From: JBEKIK01 sp050013075
Lineage (GTDB): Bacteria > Planctomycetota > Planctomycetia > Pirellulales > Thermoguttaceae
Direction: 5' to 3'
NCBI GenBank assembly: GCA_050013075.1
Contig: JBEKFZ010000097.1
Span: 1 to 15,746 of the forward strand
Length of the DNA: 15,746 nt
Numbering within the stretch: the stretch's first letter is position 1; each line of letters opens with the position of its first letter. This document shows positions 5,439 through 12,231 of the stretch, in pieces. A program made the position numbers and the translations under genes. The notes under the pieces were generated by a model, which had not been told where the DNA came from, ran no database searches, and worked only from the letters and a program-made list of their open reading frames with translations.

Positions 5439-6716
5439 ATGCCCAAGTTATTTCGGCCGGATATGCACCAAGGTGTAGAAGGCCGCCGTTGGACGGTCGG
5501 CGTGCTGGTATCGTCGCGGTGCGCGCGGGTATCGGCTGCATTGGTGGGCGCCGGCGGCAGCGGGCGGGACTTGCTGGTGGAAGTGGTCCGCGCCGCCGCG
5601 GCCGAGGTTCCCAGGCAGACCACTGCGTTGTTTAACGATCTTTCGGGATCCTCTCCGGGCAAGGTTTCCGTGGGGATGATTGCCGCCTGCCGCGCACAAT
5701 TGGCCGACCTTCAAGCCGCGTTGGTCAATCAGTTGGCGGCCACGATGGCATTAAGCTCAAACCGGATATTGGCCATCGGCGTGCACGATCCGGGTCTATG
5801 GGACACCGTGCACGGCGAATCGGCCGGTTATCTTGGGCTTTGCGATGCGGCCCGATTGGCCGAATTGACAGGCATGAACGTGGTCGATGCCTTTCCAGCC
5901 CGGGACCTGGCCCTGGGCGGCCGGGGCGGACCGGTTACGGCAGTGGCCCAGTGGATGTTGTTGCGATCTCAACTCCGCAATCGCGTGCTCTTGGATTTGG
6001 GCCGCACCACCAGGCTGAGTTATCTGCCCGCGGCTTCGGCCGACCGAGCGGAAACCAAGGTTCTATCGTTCGAGGTCGGCCCGGGCACGGCAATTTTGGA
6101 CATGCTTGTCCAGCGCTTGACCGACGGGCAACAGCAATTCGATCCGGGCGGGCGGTTTGCCGTGCAGGGGCATCGCATCGAGGAATTGATCCGGCATTGG
6201 ATGCGAGATCCGTATTTTGAGACGCCTCCGCCCCGCTGGCATCCGCACGGCGTGCGTCCGGAACGATTTTTGGGCGATGCCTTGCAGATGGCCGTATCGG
6301 CCGACTGGTCGGTGCGGGATTTGCTTTGCACGGCCACGTGTTTTATCGCCGAAATGATCGCCGATACCCTGGCTCGGCGACTGCCCGAGGCGGCCGAGTT
6401 CGATGAAATCATCGTTACCGGCGGCGGCCGACAAAACGGAATGTTGTTGCGCGAGATCGGCCGGCTGATCAAAGCCCCGCTGATCCACGACGCAGATCTT
6501 CACATGCCTGCGGGTTCGTTGGAACCGGCTTGCATCGGCGTTTTGGCCCTGCTTTACATGGACCAAATGCCAGCCAGTCACACGGCGATCAGCAAAACCG
6601 AGACGCCGCGCCTGTTGGGCCGGCTTACGCCCGGCTCGCCGCAGACGTGGCAGAAAATGCTGGAGACATGCGCGGCCAACAGCCCGGCGCTAAGGCCGCT
6701 GCGCAACGCCATGTAA
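5439..6716 (+). CDS. anmK: AnmK-family (anhydro-N-acetylmuramic acid kinase-like) protein with degenerate signature
   Basis: Canonical AnmK phosphorylates 1,6-anhydro-MurNAc while opening its ring, in peptidoglycan recycling in the cytosol. This 425-residue protein keeps the family's order of motifs: RDLALGGRGGPV (155-166, family D-x-A-x-GG-x-G-A-P), SFEVGPGTAILD (210-221), CTATCFIAEMIADTL (297-311), VTGGGRQNGMLL (326-337) and the tail PRLLGRLTPGSPQTW. The N-terminal loop that normally reads GxMSGTSxDG is GVLVSSRCARVSAALV (21-36). The G-H-x-G-Q-T motif is replaced by IGVHDPGLW (113-121), and the N-I-G-G-I motif by LLDLGRT. ATP binding or catalysis may be lost or altered. ATG 5439 lacks a Shine-Dalgarno, and ATG 5463 is an alternative start. 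It lies downstream of the C26 protein, also with an altered active site. Confidence 0.8.
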   Translation: MPKLFRPDMHQGVEGRRWTVGVLVSSRCARVSAALVGAGGSGRDLLVEVVRAAAAEVPRQTTALFNDLSGSSPGKVSVGMIAACRAQLADLQAALVNQLAATMALSSNRILAIGVHDPGLWDTVHGESAGYLGLCDAARLAELTGMNVVDAFPARDLALGGRGGPVTAVAQWMLLRSQLRNRVLLDLGRTTRLSYLPAASADRAETKVLSFEVGPGTAILDMLVQRLTDGQQQFDPGGRFAVQGHRIEELIRHWMRDPYFETPPPRWHPHGVRPERFLGDALQMAVSADWSVRDLLCTATCFIAEMIADTLARRLPEAAEFDEIIVTGGGRQNGMLLREIGRLIKAPLIHDADLHMPAGSLEPACIGVLALLYMDQMPASHTAISKTETPRLLGRLTPGSPQTWQKMLETCAANSPALRPLRNAM

Positions 6717-6720
6717 CCAC

Positions 6721-6801
6721 AAAGCCGCGACCGTTGATCTCGGGGATAATAATTACATCGTCCTAGGTTTTCCCACGACCGCGACTAATGGTCGCGGCTT
6801 T
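6721..6801. repeat. Inverted repeat with internal hairpin after the AnmK-like gene
   Basis: AAAGCCGCGACC (6721-6732) and GGTCGCGGCTTT (6790-6801) are perfect 12-base inverted arms around a 57-base loop. The right arm can alternatively pair locally: CCGCGAC (6779-6785) with GTCGCGG (6791-6797). A related fragment lies at 7950-7978. It may act as a bidirectional terminator, but no T run follows, and a dispersed repeat is as likely. Confidence 0.65.
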
Positions 6802-6904
6802 ACAGGGAAAATTTGAAACCGCAACATGATTCTGTGTAATCCCCCTCTTGTATTGTGGATGAAAGTGTGGTTATACTGTTTTTTCGGGAAGAAATAGTAA
6901 TCCT

Positions 6905-6933
6905 TTGGCAATCGACGTAACCTCGAATATTGT
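6905..6933 (+). promoter_or_regulatory. Candidate promoter of the small basic protein gene
   Basis: TTGGCA (6905-6910) and TATTGT (6928-6933) are 17 bases apart. TATAGT at 6933-6938 is an alternative -10. A start near 6940 would give a leader of about 57 bases before GTG 6997. The match is moderate. Confidence 0.4.
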
Positions 6934-6996
6934 ATAGTGTTGCGTCGGATAAAAGCAATTAGACATCTTCTCTTTTAAACCTTTACGGAGCATTTT

Positions 6997-7086
6997 GTGG
7001 GAGTTAAAAAGTCAGGAAAAGGCCGCCGGAAACTTGGCCGTAAGAAACGCCGCAATCGGGCCAGGATTCGACACCGTAAGGGTTAA
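6997..7086 (+). CDS. Very basic 29-residue protein, possibly ribosomal
   Basis: A GTG-initiated frame with ACGGAG (6985-6990) six bases upstream encodes 29 residues, of which 17 are Lys, Arg or His. The peptide starts MGVKKSGKGRRKLGRKKRRN and ends ARIRHRKG. Small Lys/Arg-only proteins of this sort are known as ribosome-associated proteins, for example bTHX and the AURKAIP1/COX24-like (mS38-related) family with repeated KKRR blocks. The resemblance is in composition and block pattern only, so the assignment is tentative. The frame has its own candidate promoter and a proper ribosome binding site, and it is not inside another gene, which argues for a real gene despite its size. The next gene starts 124 bases downstream. 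Confidence 0.65.
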   Translation: MGVKKSGKGRRKLGRKKRRNRARIRHRKG

Positions 7087-7115
7087 TCTTCTTCTTACGC
7101 CGGGTGATTTTTCCT

Positions 7116-7166
7116 CTTGGGCGCTGATGCTTTGCGCTCACTTCAGTGACTGATACACTTATCAGT
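7116..7166 (+). other. Hairpin-forming spacer upstream of the membrane protein gene
   Basis: GCGC-tgatgcttt-GCGC, CACT-tc-AGTG (7139-7148) and ACTGAT-acactt-ATCAGT (7149-7166) follow each other in the gap. None is followed by a T run. They could be a terminator region for the small basic gene or leader structure for the next gene. The evidence is weak. Confidence 0.25.
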
Positions 7167-7210
7167 GGAGGGGAGGTCTGTTTATTGAATGAATAAGTTG
7201 GGAGATTACG

Positions 7211-7840
7211 GTGAGGATAAAACGATCCGACAATGAGCGGCTTGTGATCGTGCATTTTCCTCTGTTTCTCGCGGTGCTGGGGCTGCTGCCGACGATGGTT
7301 GTGATTTTCTTGGTCTAGCAGATTGTGTCGGGCGGATTGCCGGGCAAAAATCTAAACTTATGGCCGATGTTGTTCTTCGTTTTGTTCGCCCTCGGCTGGG
7401 GTGCATTATTTGCATGTTTTGTGAGAAAGAGCATTTTTGATTTCAACTTGGTCGGACGCCAGTTTAACTGGAGCCGGCGCGGCATCTATGGCAAAAAGAC
7501 AGGGATTATTCCTCTCGATCAGATAAAATCCGCATTTGTTGAAATCTCTTCTTCCGACAATGGATCAACCTATCGCCCGGTGCTTTCCACCAGCCAAGGG
7601 CCGTTCCCTTTGATAAACTATTTTACCGGGGGAAGTAAGAGAAGATATGAATCCATTGCGGCGGCCATAAATGCCGCGCTGCAAACGAATCCCGCGGAGG
7701 CAATGGACGAGCAAATTCTCGCATTAGCGACCAGCGGGCAGTGGATCGAGGCCATTGAGATGACTCGAAAACGATACGGCTATGATCTGGAACAGGCTCA
7801 ACAGTTCGTTGACGGCATAATAAAGCAGCGCGGGGCATAG
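7211..7840 (+). pseudogene. Two-helix membrane protein with L7/L12-like C-terminus, interrupted by in-frame TAG
   Basis: GTG 7211 has a good ribosome binding site (GGGAG 7200-7204). Its frame runs 35 codons to TAG 7316-7318, then stays open to 7840. Codons 11-35 encode a hydrophobic helix (LVIVHFPLFLAVLGLLPTMV). After the TAG come a second helix (LWPMLFFVLFALGWGALFAC), a beta-rich cytosolic part (FNWSRRGIYGKKTGIIPLDQI onwards) like the PH-like domains of small bacterial membrane proteins, and a C-terminal segment resembling the ribosomal L7/L12 C-terminal helix pair (WIEAIEMTRKRYGYDLEQA). The two helices look like one hairpin anchor, so the TAG probably breaks one gene of about 209 codons. 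Alternatives are a sequencing error, readthrough, or a shorter gene starting at GTG 7325, which lacks a ribosome binding site. The function is unknown. Confidence 0.7.
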
Positions 7841-7864
7841 CAAATGTGGAGAAGTGATATTTGT

Positions 7865-7924
7865 TATCGCGAAACCGCAAGCGGTTTGTTGGCTTATCTC
7901 GAAACCGCAAGTGGTTTGTTGGCA
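7865..7924 (+). repeat. Tandem pair of 30-bp palindromic repeats
   Basis: Two 30-base units, 7865-7894 and 7895-7924, each contain the GAAACCGCAAGCGGTTT-type palindrome followed by GTTGGC, and differ at three positions. The second unit has a disrupted stem (AGTGG). They lie right behind the interrupted membrane protein gene. Further copies of the core are at 4091-4108 and 13780-13797. Confidence 0.8.
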
Positions 7925-7949
7925 TAAGTTCCTTATTTTACCCAGATTT

Positions 7950-7978
7950 CCGCGACTGTTGATCTTGACCTAGTTTTG
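7950..7978 (+). repeat. Remnant of the CCGCGAC repeat family
   Basis: CCGCGACTGTTGATCT (7950-7965) matches 6725-6740 at 15 of 16 bases, and CCTAGTTTT follows, as CCTAGGTTTT does at 6762-6771 but with a shorter spacer. This looks like a shortened copy of the repeat downstream of the AnmK-like gene. Confidence 0.45.
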
Positions 7979-8076
7979 ATGGCTGGTTATTCTCCGTTGC
8001 TTTATGGTGACTGGGAGGTCGCCGCTAGATAGACCTACCTTTTATTTTGCACCATGGAAGGTGCGGCGGGAGAGGC

Positions 8077-9381
8077 ATGGAAGCTTTCTGGTGGACTTTG
8101 TATTGGATAGGCGTCGGGGTGGCGTTTGTTCAATCGCTTCTTTTGGTCTTGCAGACCTGGGAACACCGGCGTTATGTGCGAAGTTCCATGAAGGGCTGGG
8201 AACGCCATCAACCCACCGGCCGGGTTTTGTTGTGTGCGCCTTGTAAAGGGCGTGATCTTAATCTGGAAGACAATCTCCGCTCGCTTTTGGAGCAGGATTA
8301 CGACGACTACGAGGTGTCGTTCATCGTGGAAAGCGTGGATGATCCGGCCTGTACGGCGATCCGGCGGGCGATGGCCGCGCATCCGTGGATGTCGGCGCGG
8401 TTGATCGTGGCCGGCCGGGCAACGGAGAGCGGGCAAAAAGTGCACAATCTGCTGGCGGCCACGGCCCGGCTCTCGCCGCGGATCGAATATGTGGCTTTCG
8501 TCGATTCCGATGCAAGGCCCAGACCCGAGTGGCTGCGGATGTTGATCTCGCGCTTATACCGGCCGCACATGGGAGCAATGACCGGGTATCGCTGGTTTGT
8601 GCCCGAAACGAATTCGGCGGCGAACAAACTGCTTTATAGTTTAAACTGCAACGTGATGTCGCTGCTTGGGCGAAACAGTCATTATTTGCTTTGGGGCGGG
8701 TCGTGGGCCGTTCGCCGGGAAGTGTTCGAGAAAATCGGTTTTCGTTCGGCCTGGAAAGGAACCATCGGCGACGACCTGATTGCCCGCCGATTGTTAAGCG
8801 AAGCCAAGATGCAAGTGCGTTTTGAACCGGCATGTGTGGTCGCCTCGCCTATCGATAGTTCCTTTTCCGAGGCGATTTCGTTTGTGCGCCGGCAATATCA
8901 ATTAAGTTTTTATTACGCCCGGGATTGGTGGGCGTTTGCCGTGCTGTCCACGACGTTCAACAATCTGGTGTGGCTGGGAAATCTGGGCCTGCTGGCATGG
9001 GGTTTTCTAAGCCGTGCAAATTGGGCCTGGATCCCCGCGGCGGTAACGTCGCTCTTGTATCTGCTGACGGTCTATCGCGGCAAAATGCGCCAGGATCTTG
9101 CCGATTTGTATTTTCCGCATTTGTACCGGGCGTTGCGCCAAGCCAAGCGCTTTGATATTTGGTTCCAACCTGTAATCAGCCTGATTCACGGAATAATTGT
9201 ATGGAGCGCGGGGTTTGGACGGCGTGTTAGTTGGAGGGGAATCAGCTACCGTTTAACAAGCGACGGGAAGATTAAGGGGTCTTGGCGCAGTAATGATTCG
9301 GCCGTGCTGCCGATGCCCGGAGTTGCAGCCGATCTTCCAGAATCGCAGCGAAAAGACGCTGATTATCAGAAGATCGGATGA
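8077..9381 (+). CDS. Membrane glycosyltransferase, family 2/21 (ceramide glucosyltransferase / HpnI-like)
   Basis: This 434-residue inverting GT-A glycosyltransferase would act at the cytoplasmic membrane. An N-terminal helix (about 6-26) is followed by the catalytic domain: APCKGRD (54-60), VDSDARPRP (142-150, the metal-binding DxD region), TGYRWFVP (169-176), WGGSWAVRREVF (206-217), GDDLIA (231-236, catalytic acid region) and RRQYQ (271-275, in place of the Q/R-x-x-R-W motif). Hydrophobic segments around 285-312, 318-332 and 363-380 form the C-terminal membrane part. This layout is that of GT21-type enzymes that glycosylate lipids such as ceramide or hopanoids, but the acceptor is not determinable. 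GGGAG at 8068-8072, four bases before ATG 8077, favours that start over TTG 8047. The gene appears monocistronic. Confidence 0.85.
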   Translation: MEAFWWTLYWIGVGVAFVQSLLLVLQTWEHRRYVRSSMKGWERHQPTGRVLLCAPCKGRDLNLEDNLRSLLEQDYDDYEVSFIVESVDDPACTAIRRAMAAHPWMSARLIVAGRATESGQKVHNLLAATARLSPRIEYVAFVDSDARPRPEWLRMLISRLYRPHMGAMTGYRWFVPETNSAANKLLYSLNCNVMSLLGRNSHYLLWGGSWAVRREVFEKIGFRSAWKGTIGDDLIARRLLSEAKMQVRFEPACVVASPIDSSFSEAISFVRRQYQLSFYYARDWWAFAVLSTTFNNLVWLGNLGLLAWGFLSRANWAWIPAAVTSLLYLLTVYRGKMRQDLADLYFPHLYRALRQAKRFDIWFQPVISLIHGIIVWSAGFGRRVSWRGISYRLTSDGKIKGSWRSNDSAVLPMPGVAADLPESQRKDADYQKIG

Positions 9382-9434
9382 AAAACGATGCTGAAATAGG
9401 GCAAATCGGCGAGCTAAGGGTGGTTTTTATAAAG

Positions 9435-9463
9435 GGGTTTTAACCCGAAATTCATCTTTTTTT
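9435..9463 (+). terminator. Possible terminator of the glycosyltransferase gene
   Basis: GGGTT-TT-AACCC (9435-9446) is followed about ten bases later by a run of seven T (9457-9463). The stem is short and the loop tight, so the call is weak. A second candidate is CGGC-tta-GCCG (9497-9507) with a T run at 9509-9514. Confidence 0.3.
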
Positions 9464-9597
9464 CATTTAGTAGCTTGGTATTATCGCCCACCCCTACGGC
9501 TTAGCCGGTTTTTTAGCCAATTTTTGCTTTATCGGGGCGAAACTCTTTTACATGGGTGGTAGTTTTTAATAACAAATTGTGTAATACTGAACATATC

Positions 9598-9627
9598 TTG
9601 ACTCATACCCATAAGTAAGTCTGTTAT
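9598..9627 (+). promoter_or_regulatory. Candidate promoter of the 772-residue protein gene
   Basis: TTGACT (9598-9603) and TGTTAT (9622-9627) are 18 bases apart in an AT-rich stretch. A start near 9634 would leave an 18-base leader containing GGAG (9640-9643), well placed for ATG 9652. Confidence 0.45.
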
Positions 9628-9651
9628 GTATTTACACGCGGAGAATAGTCC

Positions 9652-11970
9652 ATGCCCAAAAAGCAGAAACCTGATAATGGACTAGATAGCCCCCCCCAAC
9701 TTATGCCCATAGGCAAAAAAAAGGGCAAAGGGAAAGACTGGCAAAAGTATTTACAGTCAAATGCCGTTAAGGCGGGTTTGGCAGGCGTGGTCGTGTTATT
9801 GCTTGTGCTGGTAGTCGGCTGGCAACTAATGTTCGGCGGCGGCAGCGGGACAAAATCGATTGGGACCCCTGCTTCTTCCGACTCGAATCAAACGCAGTCG
9901 AATTCTCAGTCTTCGCACCAGATGCCCTCCGAGCCAGCGCCGGCATCGCCCGATCAGAAAGATACTTCCGCCGATCAGAACGGCCAAAGCGGAAAAGAGA
10001 ACAAGCAGGGGCAATCTACCGAAACCCAACCGGAAACTGCCCAGCCGGAACAACGGCAACCCGTCAGGGGAGCGCGCGATACTATTCAAGATACCTCGCC
10101 CGGTGCCGAAAACTCATCCGTCCAGCCGAAGTTGCCGGAGGACATTTCCAAGTGGGAGAAAGCCGACTTCATTCGCGCCCGGCAGGAAAACAATCCCAAA
10201 CTACTCGAAGCGGTGGCATATCTGGGCGAGAAGTCTCCCGGCAGCGTACCGGTGGCCCAACAATTGGCCGATTTATTAAAAACACCCAAGCCGTCAGATT
10301 CGTCCACCATGCCTTACGCCCCAAACGCCTCACCGGGCTTGATCGGGGCAATTATCGAGGCTTTGGGTAAGAACGGTTCCGAGGCCGCCCAAAAGACGCT
10401 GATACAAGTATTAAACGGAAAGTTAACAACCGAGGACGATAGACTGGCGGTCGAAGCGGTGCTGAAGACGCTGATTCAAACGCCTTCGGCCGAAAATGAC
10501 GACCTTTTAGTGAAAGTGATTATTACGCCGGAGGAATTCCGCCCGGCAACTCTCCAAGGGACATGGCAACCCGGCGATATGCGTTCGCGGGCGTTGGATT
10601 TGGTCAAACAGAATCCTTCGGAGGATCTCAATATAAAATTGGCAAAAAAACTGGTGCAAAGGGGCCTGGAACCCAACGATCCGGTTGTGGATTTTCTGTT
10701 GCAGGACAATCCCGTCAATCTCAACGCCCAACTTCATTTGTATCAAAGCGAAGATCTTTCCACGGATATGAAGACCAAGCTGGAACAGTACTTCCTGAAT
10801 CGCAGTTCCCAGGCAATCTGCCTGATGATGGGGATCCCAATCGTAGTCGATCCTACGGCGGCGACGATGCCCGGCGGCGATTGGGGAAGAACAGCGCCAA
10901 GCGGCCGGGAAAGAACGCCGCCCACGGGCCCAGGCGCGATAAACACCGGCGTCATGGCCGGCGATACCGTGAAAAGTAAAATTTCCGACTACGAACGCGG
11001 CGCATATCTTGCCAAGTTGTTGTGGGGCGAGCCGCTGGCAGGGTTGATGTTCGAGCATTTGGGCGAAGTTCATTCTCTGGATAAATCGGCCCCGGATATC
11101 GTGCTGGCCTCGACGTTGCCGCTGGATTCGATCCATGCGGCCATGTTCAAGATGCTCAAGAAACGGGCAAGCGACGGTCCGCAATCGCTGGAAACCGCCG
11201 GATGGACCGATACCACCAACAAAGTGCTGACCGATCCGGGTTTGATAGTGCTGATGAAACTTTTGCCGCGATCAAAAACAATGAAAACGGTACCGATTAC
11301 GGGCAGTACATCTGCGCCGTCGCCGTTGCCGTCGCCGTCGCGCACAGGCCGGTATTCAATGAGAGTCGAAGGTGGGGGCGCGGGTATTCAGCCATCCAAA
11401 TCCGAGGCGATCCAGAAAAAAGAACAAATCGAAATGGAATGGATAACCACGTTGTCGAAAATGGTGGATGCGTGGTGCAATCGTTTTGAATCGGCCGCCC
11501 AGGCGCAAAAGAAAGCCCTGCGCAGGGGGCTGAAGGTCATGGAACAGCCGCCCACCCGCCTCGACGAATTTGAAATTCCCCAGGATGCCAAGTTCCTCAA
11601 AGATGTAAAAATCACGGCCGCTTATCAACTCAATTGGCCCGACAAGGCCCCGGGCGACTTGGGAAAGGTTAAACTCGCCGGGCTAAAAATTCAATACTTC
11701 CGCCTTCAATTAACGGGTATGCTCAAGAAGACAATTATCGCCTTTAAGCAACTGGCCAGGGGCGGCGACGTGCACGACTTGTCCAACGGCCAATGGTTGG
11801 AAATGATCAAAAACGGCTCGCAACCCGGCACCAAACGTTCTCTGGATATTCTGGTTACCAGCGCCGATAAACAACAAGTTGATTTAACACAGAAAATAGA
11901 AGAATCCATCGACCTCGATGTGGATATACTGGCCATCGAAATCACCGATCCGGCGGCAGTAAAAGAGTGA
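9652..11970 (+). CDS. Large single-pass membrane protein of unknown function
   Basis: I do not recognise a family. The protein has 772 residues: a Lys-rich N-terminus (1-40), one membrane helix (about 41-60, AGLAGVVVLLLVLVVGWQLM), a Ser/Gln/Pro-rich linker (about 63-160), then helical segments of alternating hydrophobicity reminiscent of HEAT or Armadillo repeats (about 165-385, for example LIGAIIEALGKNGSEAAQKT). The positive N-terminus suggests the bulk lies outside the cytoplasm. A second linker (about 405-430) and a Pro/Ser/Gly-rich patch near 552-580 separate a C-terminal domain of about 170 residues ending LDVDILAIEITDPAAVKE. GGAG (9640-9643) supports the start. Two 8-base homopolymers lie in the first 25 codons. 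A structural or scaffolding role is possible but unsupported. Confidence 0.8.
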   Translation: MPKKQKPDNGLDSPPQLMPIGKKKGKGKDWQKYLQSNAVKAGLAGVVVLLLVLVVGWQLMFGGGSGTKSIGTPASSDSNQTQSNSQSSHQMPSEPAPASPDQKDTSADQNGQSGKENKQGQSTETQPETAQPEQRQPVRGARDTIQDTSPGAENSSVQPKLPEDISKWEKADFIRARQENNPKLLEAVAYLGEKSPGSVPVAQQLADLLKTPKPSDSSTMPYAPNASPGLIGAIIEALGKNGSEAAQKTLIQVLNGKLTTEDDRLAVEAVLKTLIQTPSAENDDLLVKVIITPEEFRPATLQGTWQPGDMRSRALDLVKQNPSEDLNIKLAKKLVQRGLEPNDPVVDFLLQDNPVNLNAQLHLYQSEDLSTDMKTKLEQYFLNRSSQAICLMMGIPIVVDPTAATMPGGDWGRTAPSGRERTPPTGPGAINTGVMAGDTVKSKISDYERGAYLAKLLWGEPLAGLMFEHLGEVHSLDKSAPDIVLASTLPLDSIHAAMFKMLKKRASDGPQSLETAGWTDTTNKVLTDPGLIVLMKLLPRSKTMKTVPITGSTSAPSPLPSPSRTGRYSMRVEGGGAGIQPSKSEAIQKKEQIEMEWITTLSKMVDAWCNRFESAAQAQKKALRRGLKVMEQPPTRLDEFEIPQDAKFLKDVKITAAYQLNWPDKAPGDLGKVKLAGLKIQYFRLQLTGMLKKTIIAFKQLARGGDVHDLSNGQWLEMIKNGSQPGTKRSLDILVTSADKQQVDLTQKIEESIDLDVDILAIEITDPAAVKE
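9690..9722 (+). repeat. Two 8-base homopolymer runs early in the coding sequence
   Basis: Eight C lie at 9690-9697 and eight A at 9715-9722, both within the first 25 codons of the 772-residue protein gene. Slippage at either run would truncate the product. Confidence 0.7.
11316..11339 (+). repeat. Hexanucleotide tandem repeat in the coding sequence
   Basis: Four GCCGTC/GCCGTT units lie in frame and encode a short Pro-Ser patch (APSPLPSPSR). Unit gain or loss would add or remove two residues without shifting the frame. Confidence 0.6.
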
Positions 11971-12000
11971 TAAAATCCACGTCTTTTCCCGCAACCGACC

Positions 12001-12048
12001 ATGCCGACCATGCTCCGCATGGTGCCCGATGGCGCCCGATGGTGCCCG
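12001..12048. repeat. Hairpin plus 10-bp tandem repeat between the 772-residue protein gene and lysS
   Basis: ACCATGC-TCC-GCATGGT (12007-12023) is a perfect 7-bp hairpin. It runs into 10-base units GGTGCCCGAT / GGCGCCCGAT / GGTGCCCG (12021-12048). This may terminate the upstream transcript, although no T run follows, or may be a dispersed intergenic repeat. Confidence 0.65.
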
Positions 12049-12150
12049 TCGCGGCTTCACAAATAATCACTTGCCGATCCATTTGATACGGCTGATTCAA
12101 CCGTGTTGTCTTCCCCCTGTTTGCGGGCCGCTGTACCAGGTTAATTGCCA

Positions 12151-12200
12151 TTGACCCTTTGACAGGTTCTATTACAATGCCGCAACCTGTTAAAGCAGGT
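12151..12200 (+). promoter_or_regulatory. Candidate lysS promoter with repeated CAGGT/ACCTG half-sites
   Basis: TTGACC (12151-12156) and TACAAT (12173-12178), 16 bases apart, form a good promoter with a start near 12185. ACAGGTT (12162-12168) and AACCTGT (12184-12190) are a perfect inverted repeat flanking the -10, and ACCTG (12185-12189) can alternatively pair with CAGGT (12196-12200) as a hairpin at the very start of the mRNA. The site could be an operator or a small leader structure. No T-box features were seen. Confidence 0.5.
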
Positions 12201-12231
12201 CATATCCTCTAATTTTGCAGGGATAAGCAAT

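Noticed and set aside
7865..7924. Possible mini CRISPR array
   Set aside because: There are only two adjacent 30-base units with no spacers, and the core palindrome recurs singly at distant sites. It is a dispersed repeat, and no cas gene is present.
7623..7925. Minus-strand ORF beginning MPTNHLRFRDK
   Set aside because: Its N-terminus is just the translated tandem palindromic repeat, and the rest is antisense to the interrupted membrane protein gene.
10507..11184. Minus-strand ORF of 225 codons
   Set aside because: It lies wholly inside the 772-residue gene, has a His/Arg/Gln-rich composition typical of an antisense shadow, and no family features.
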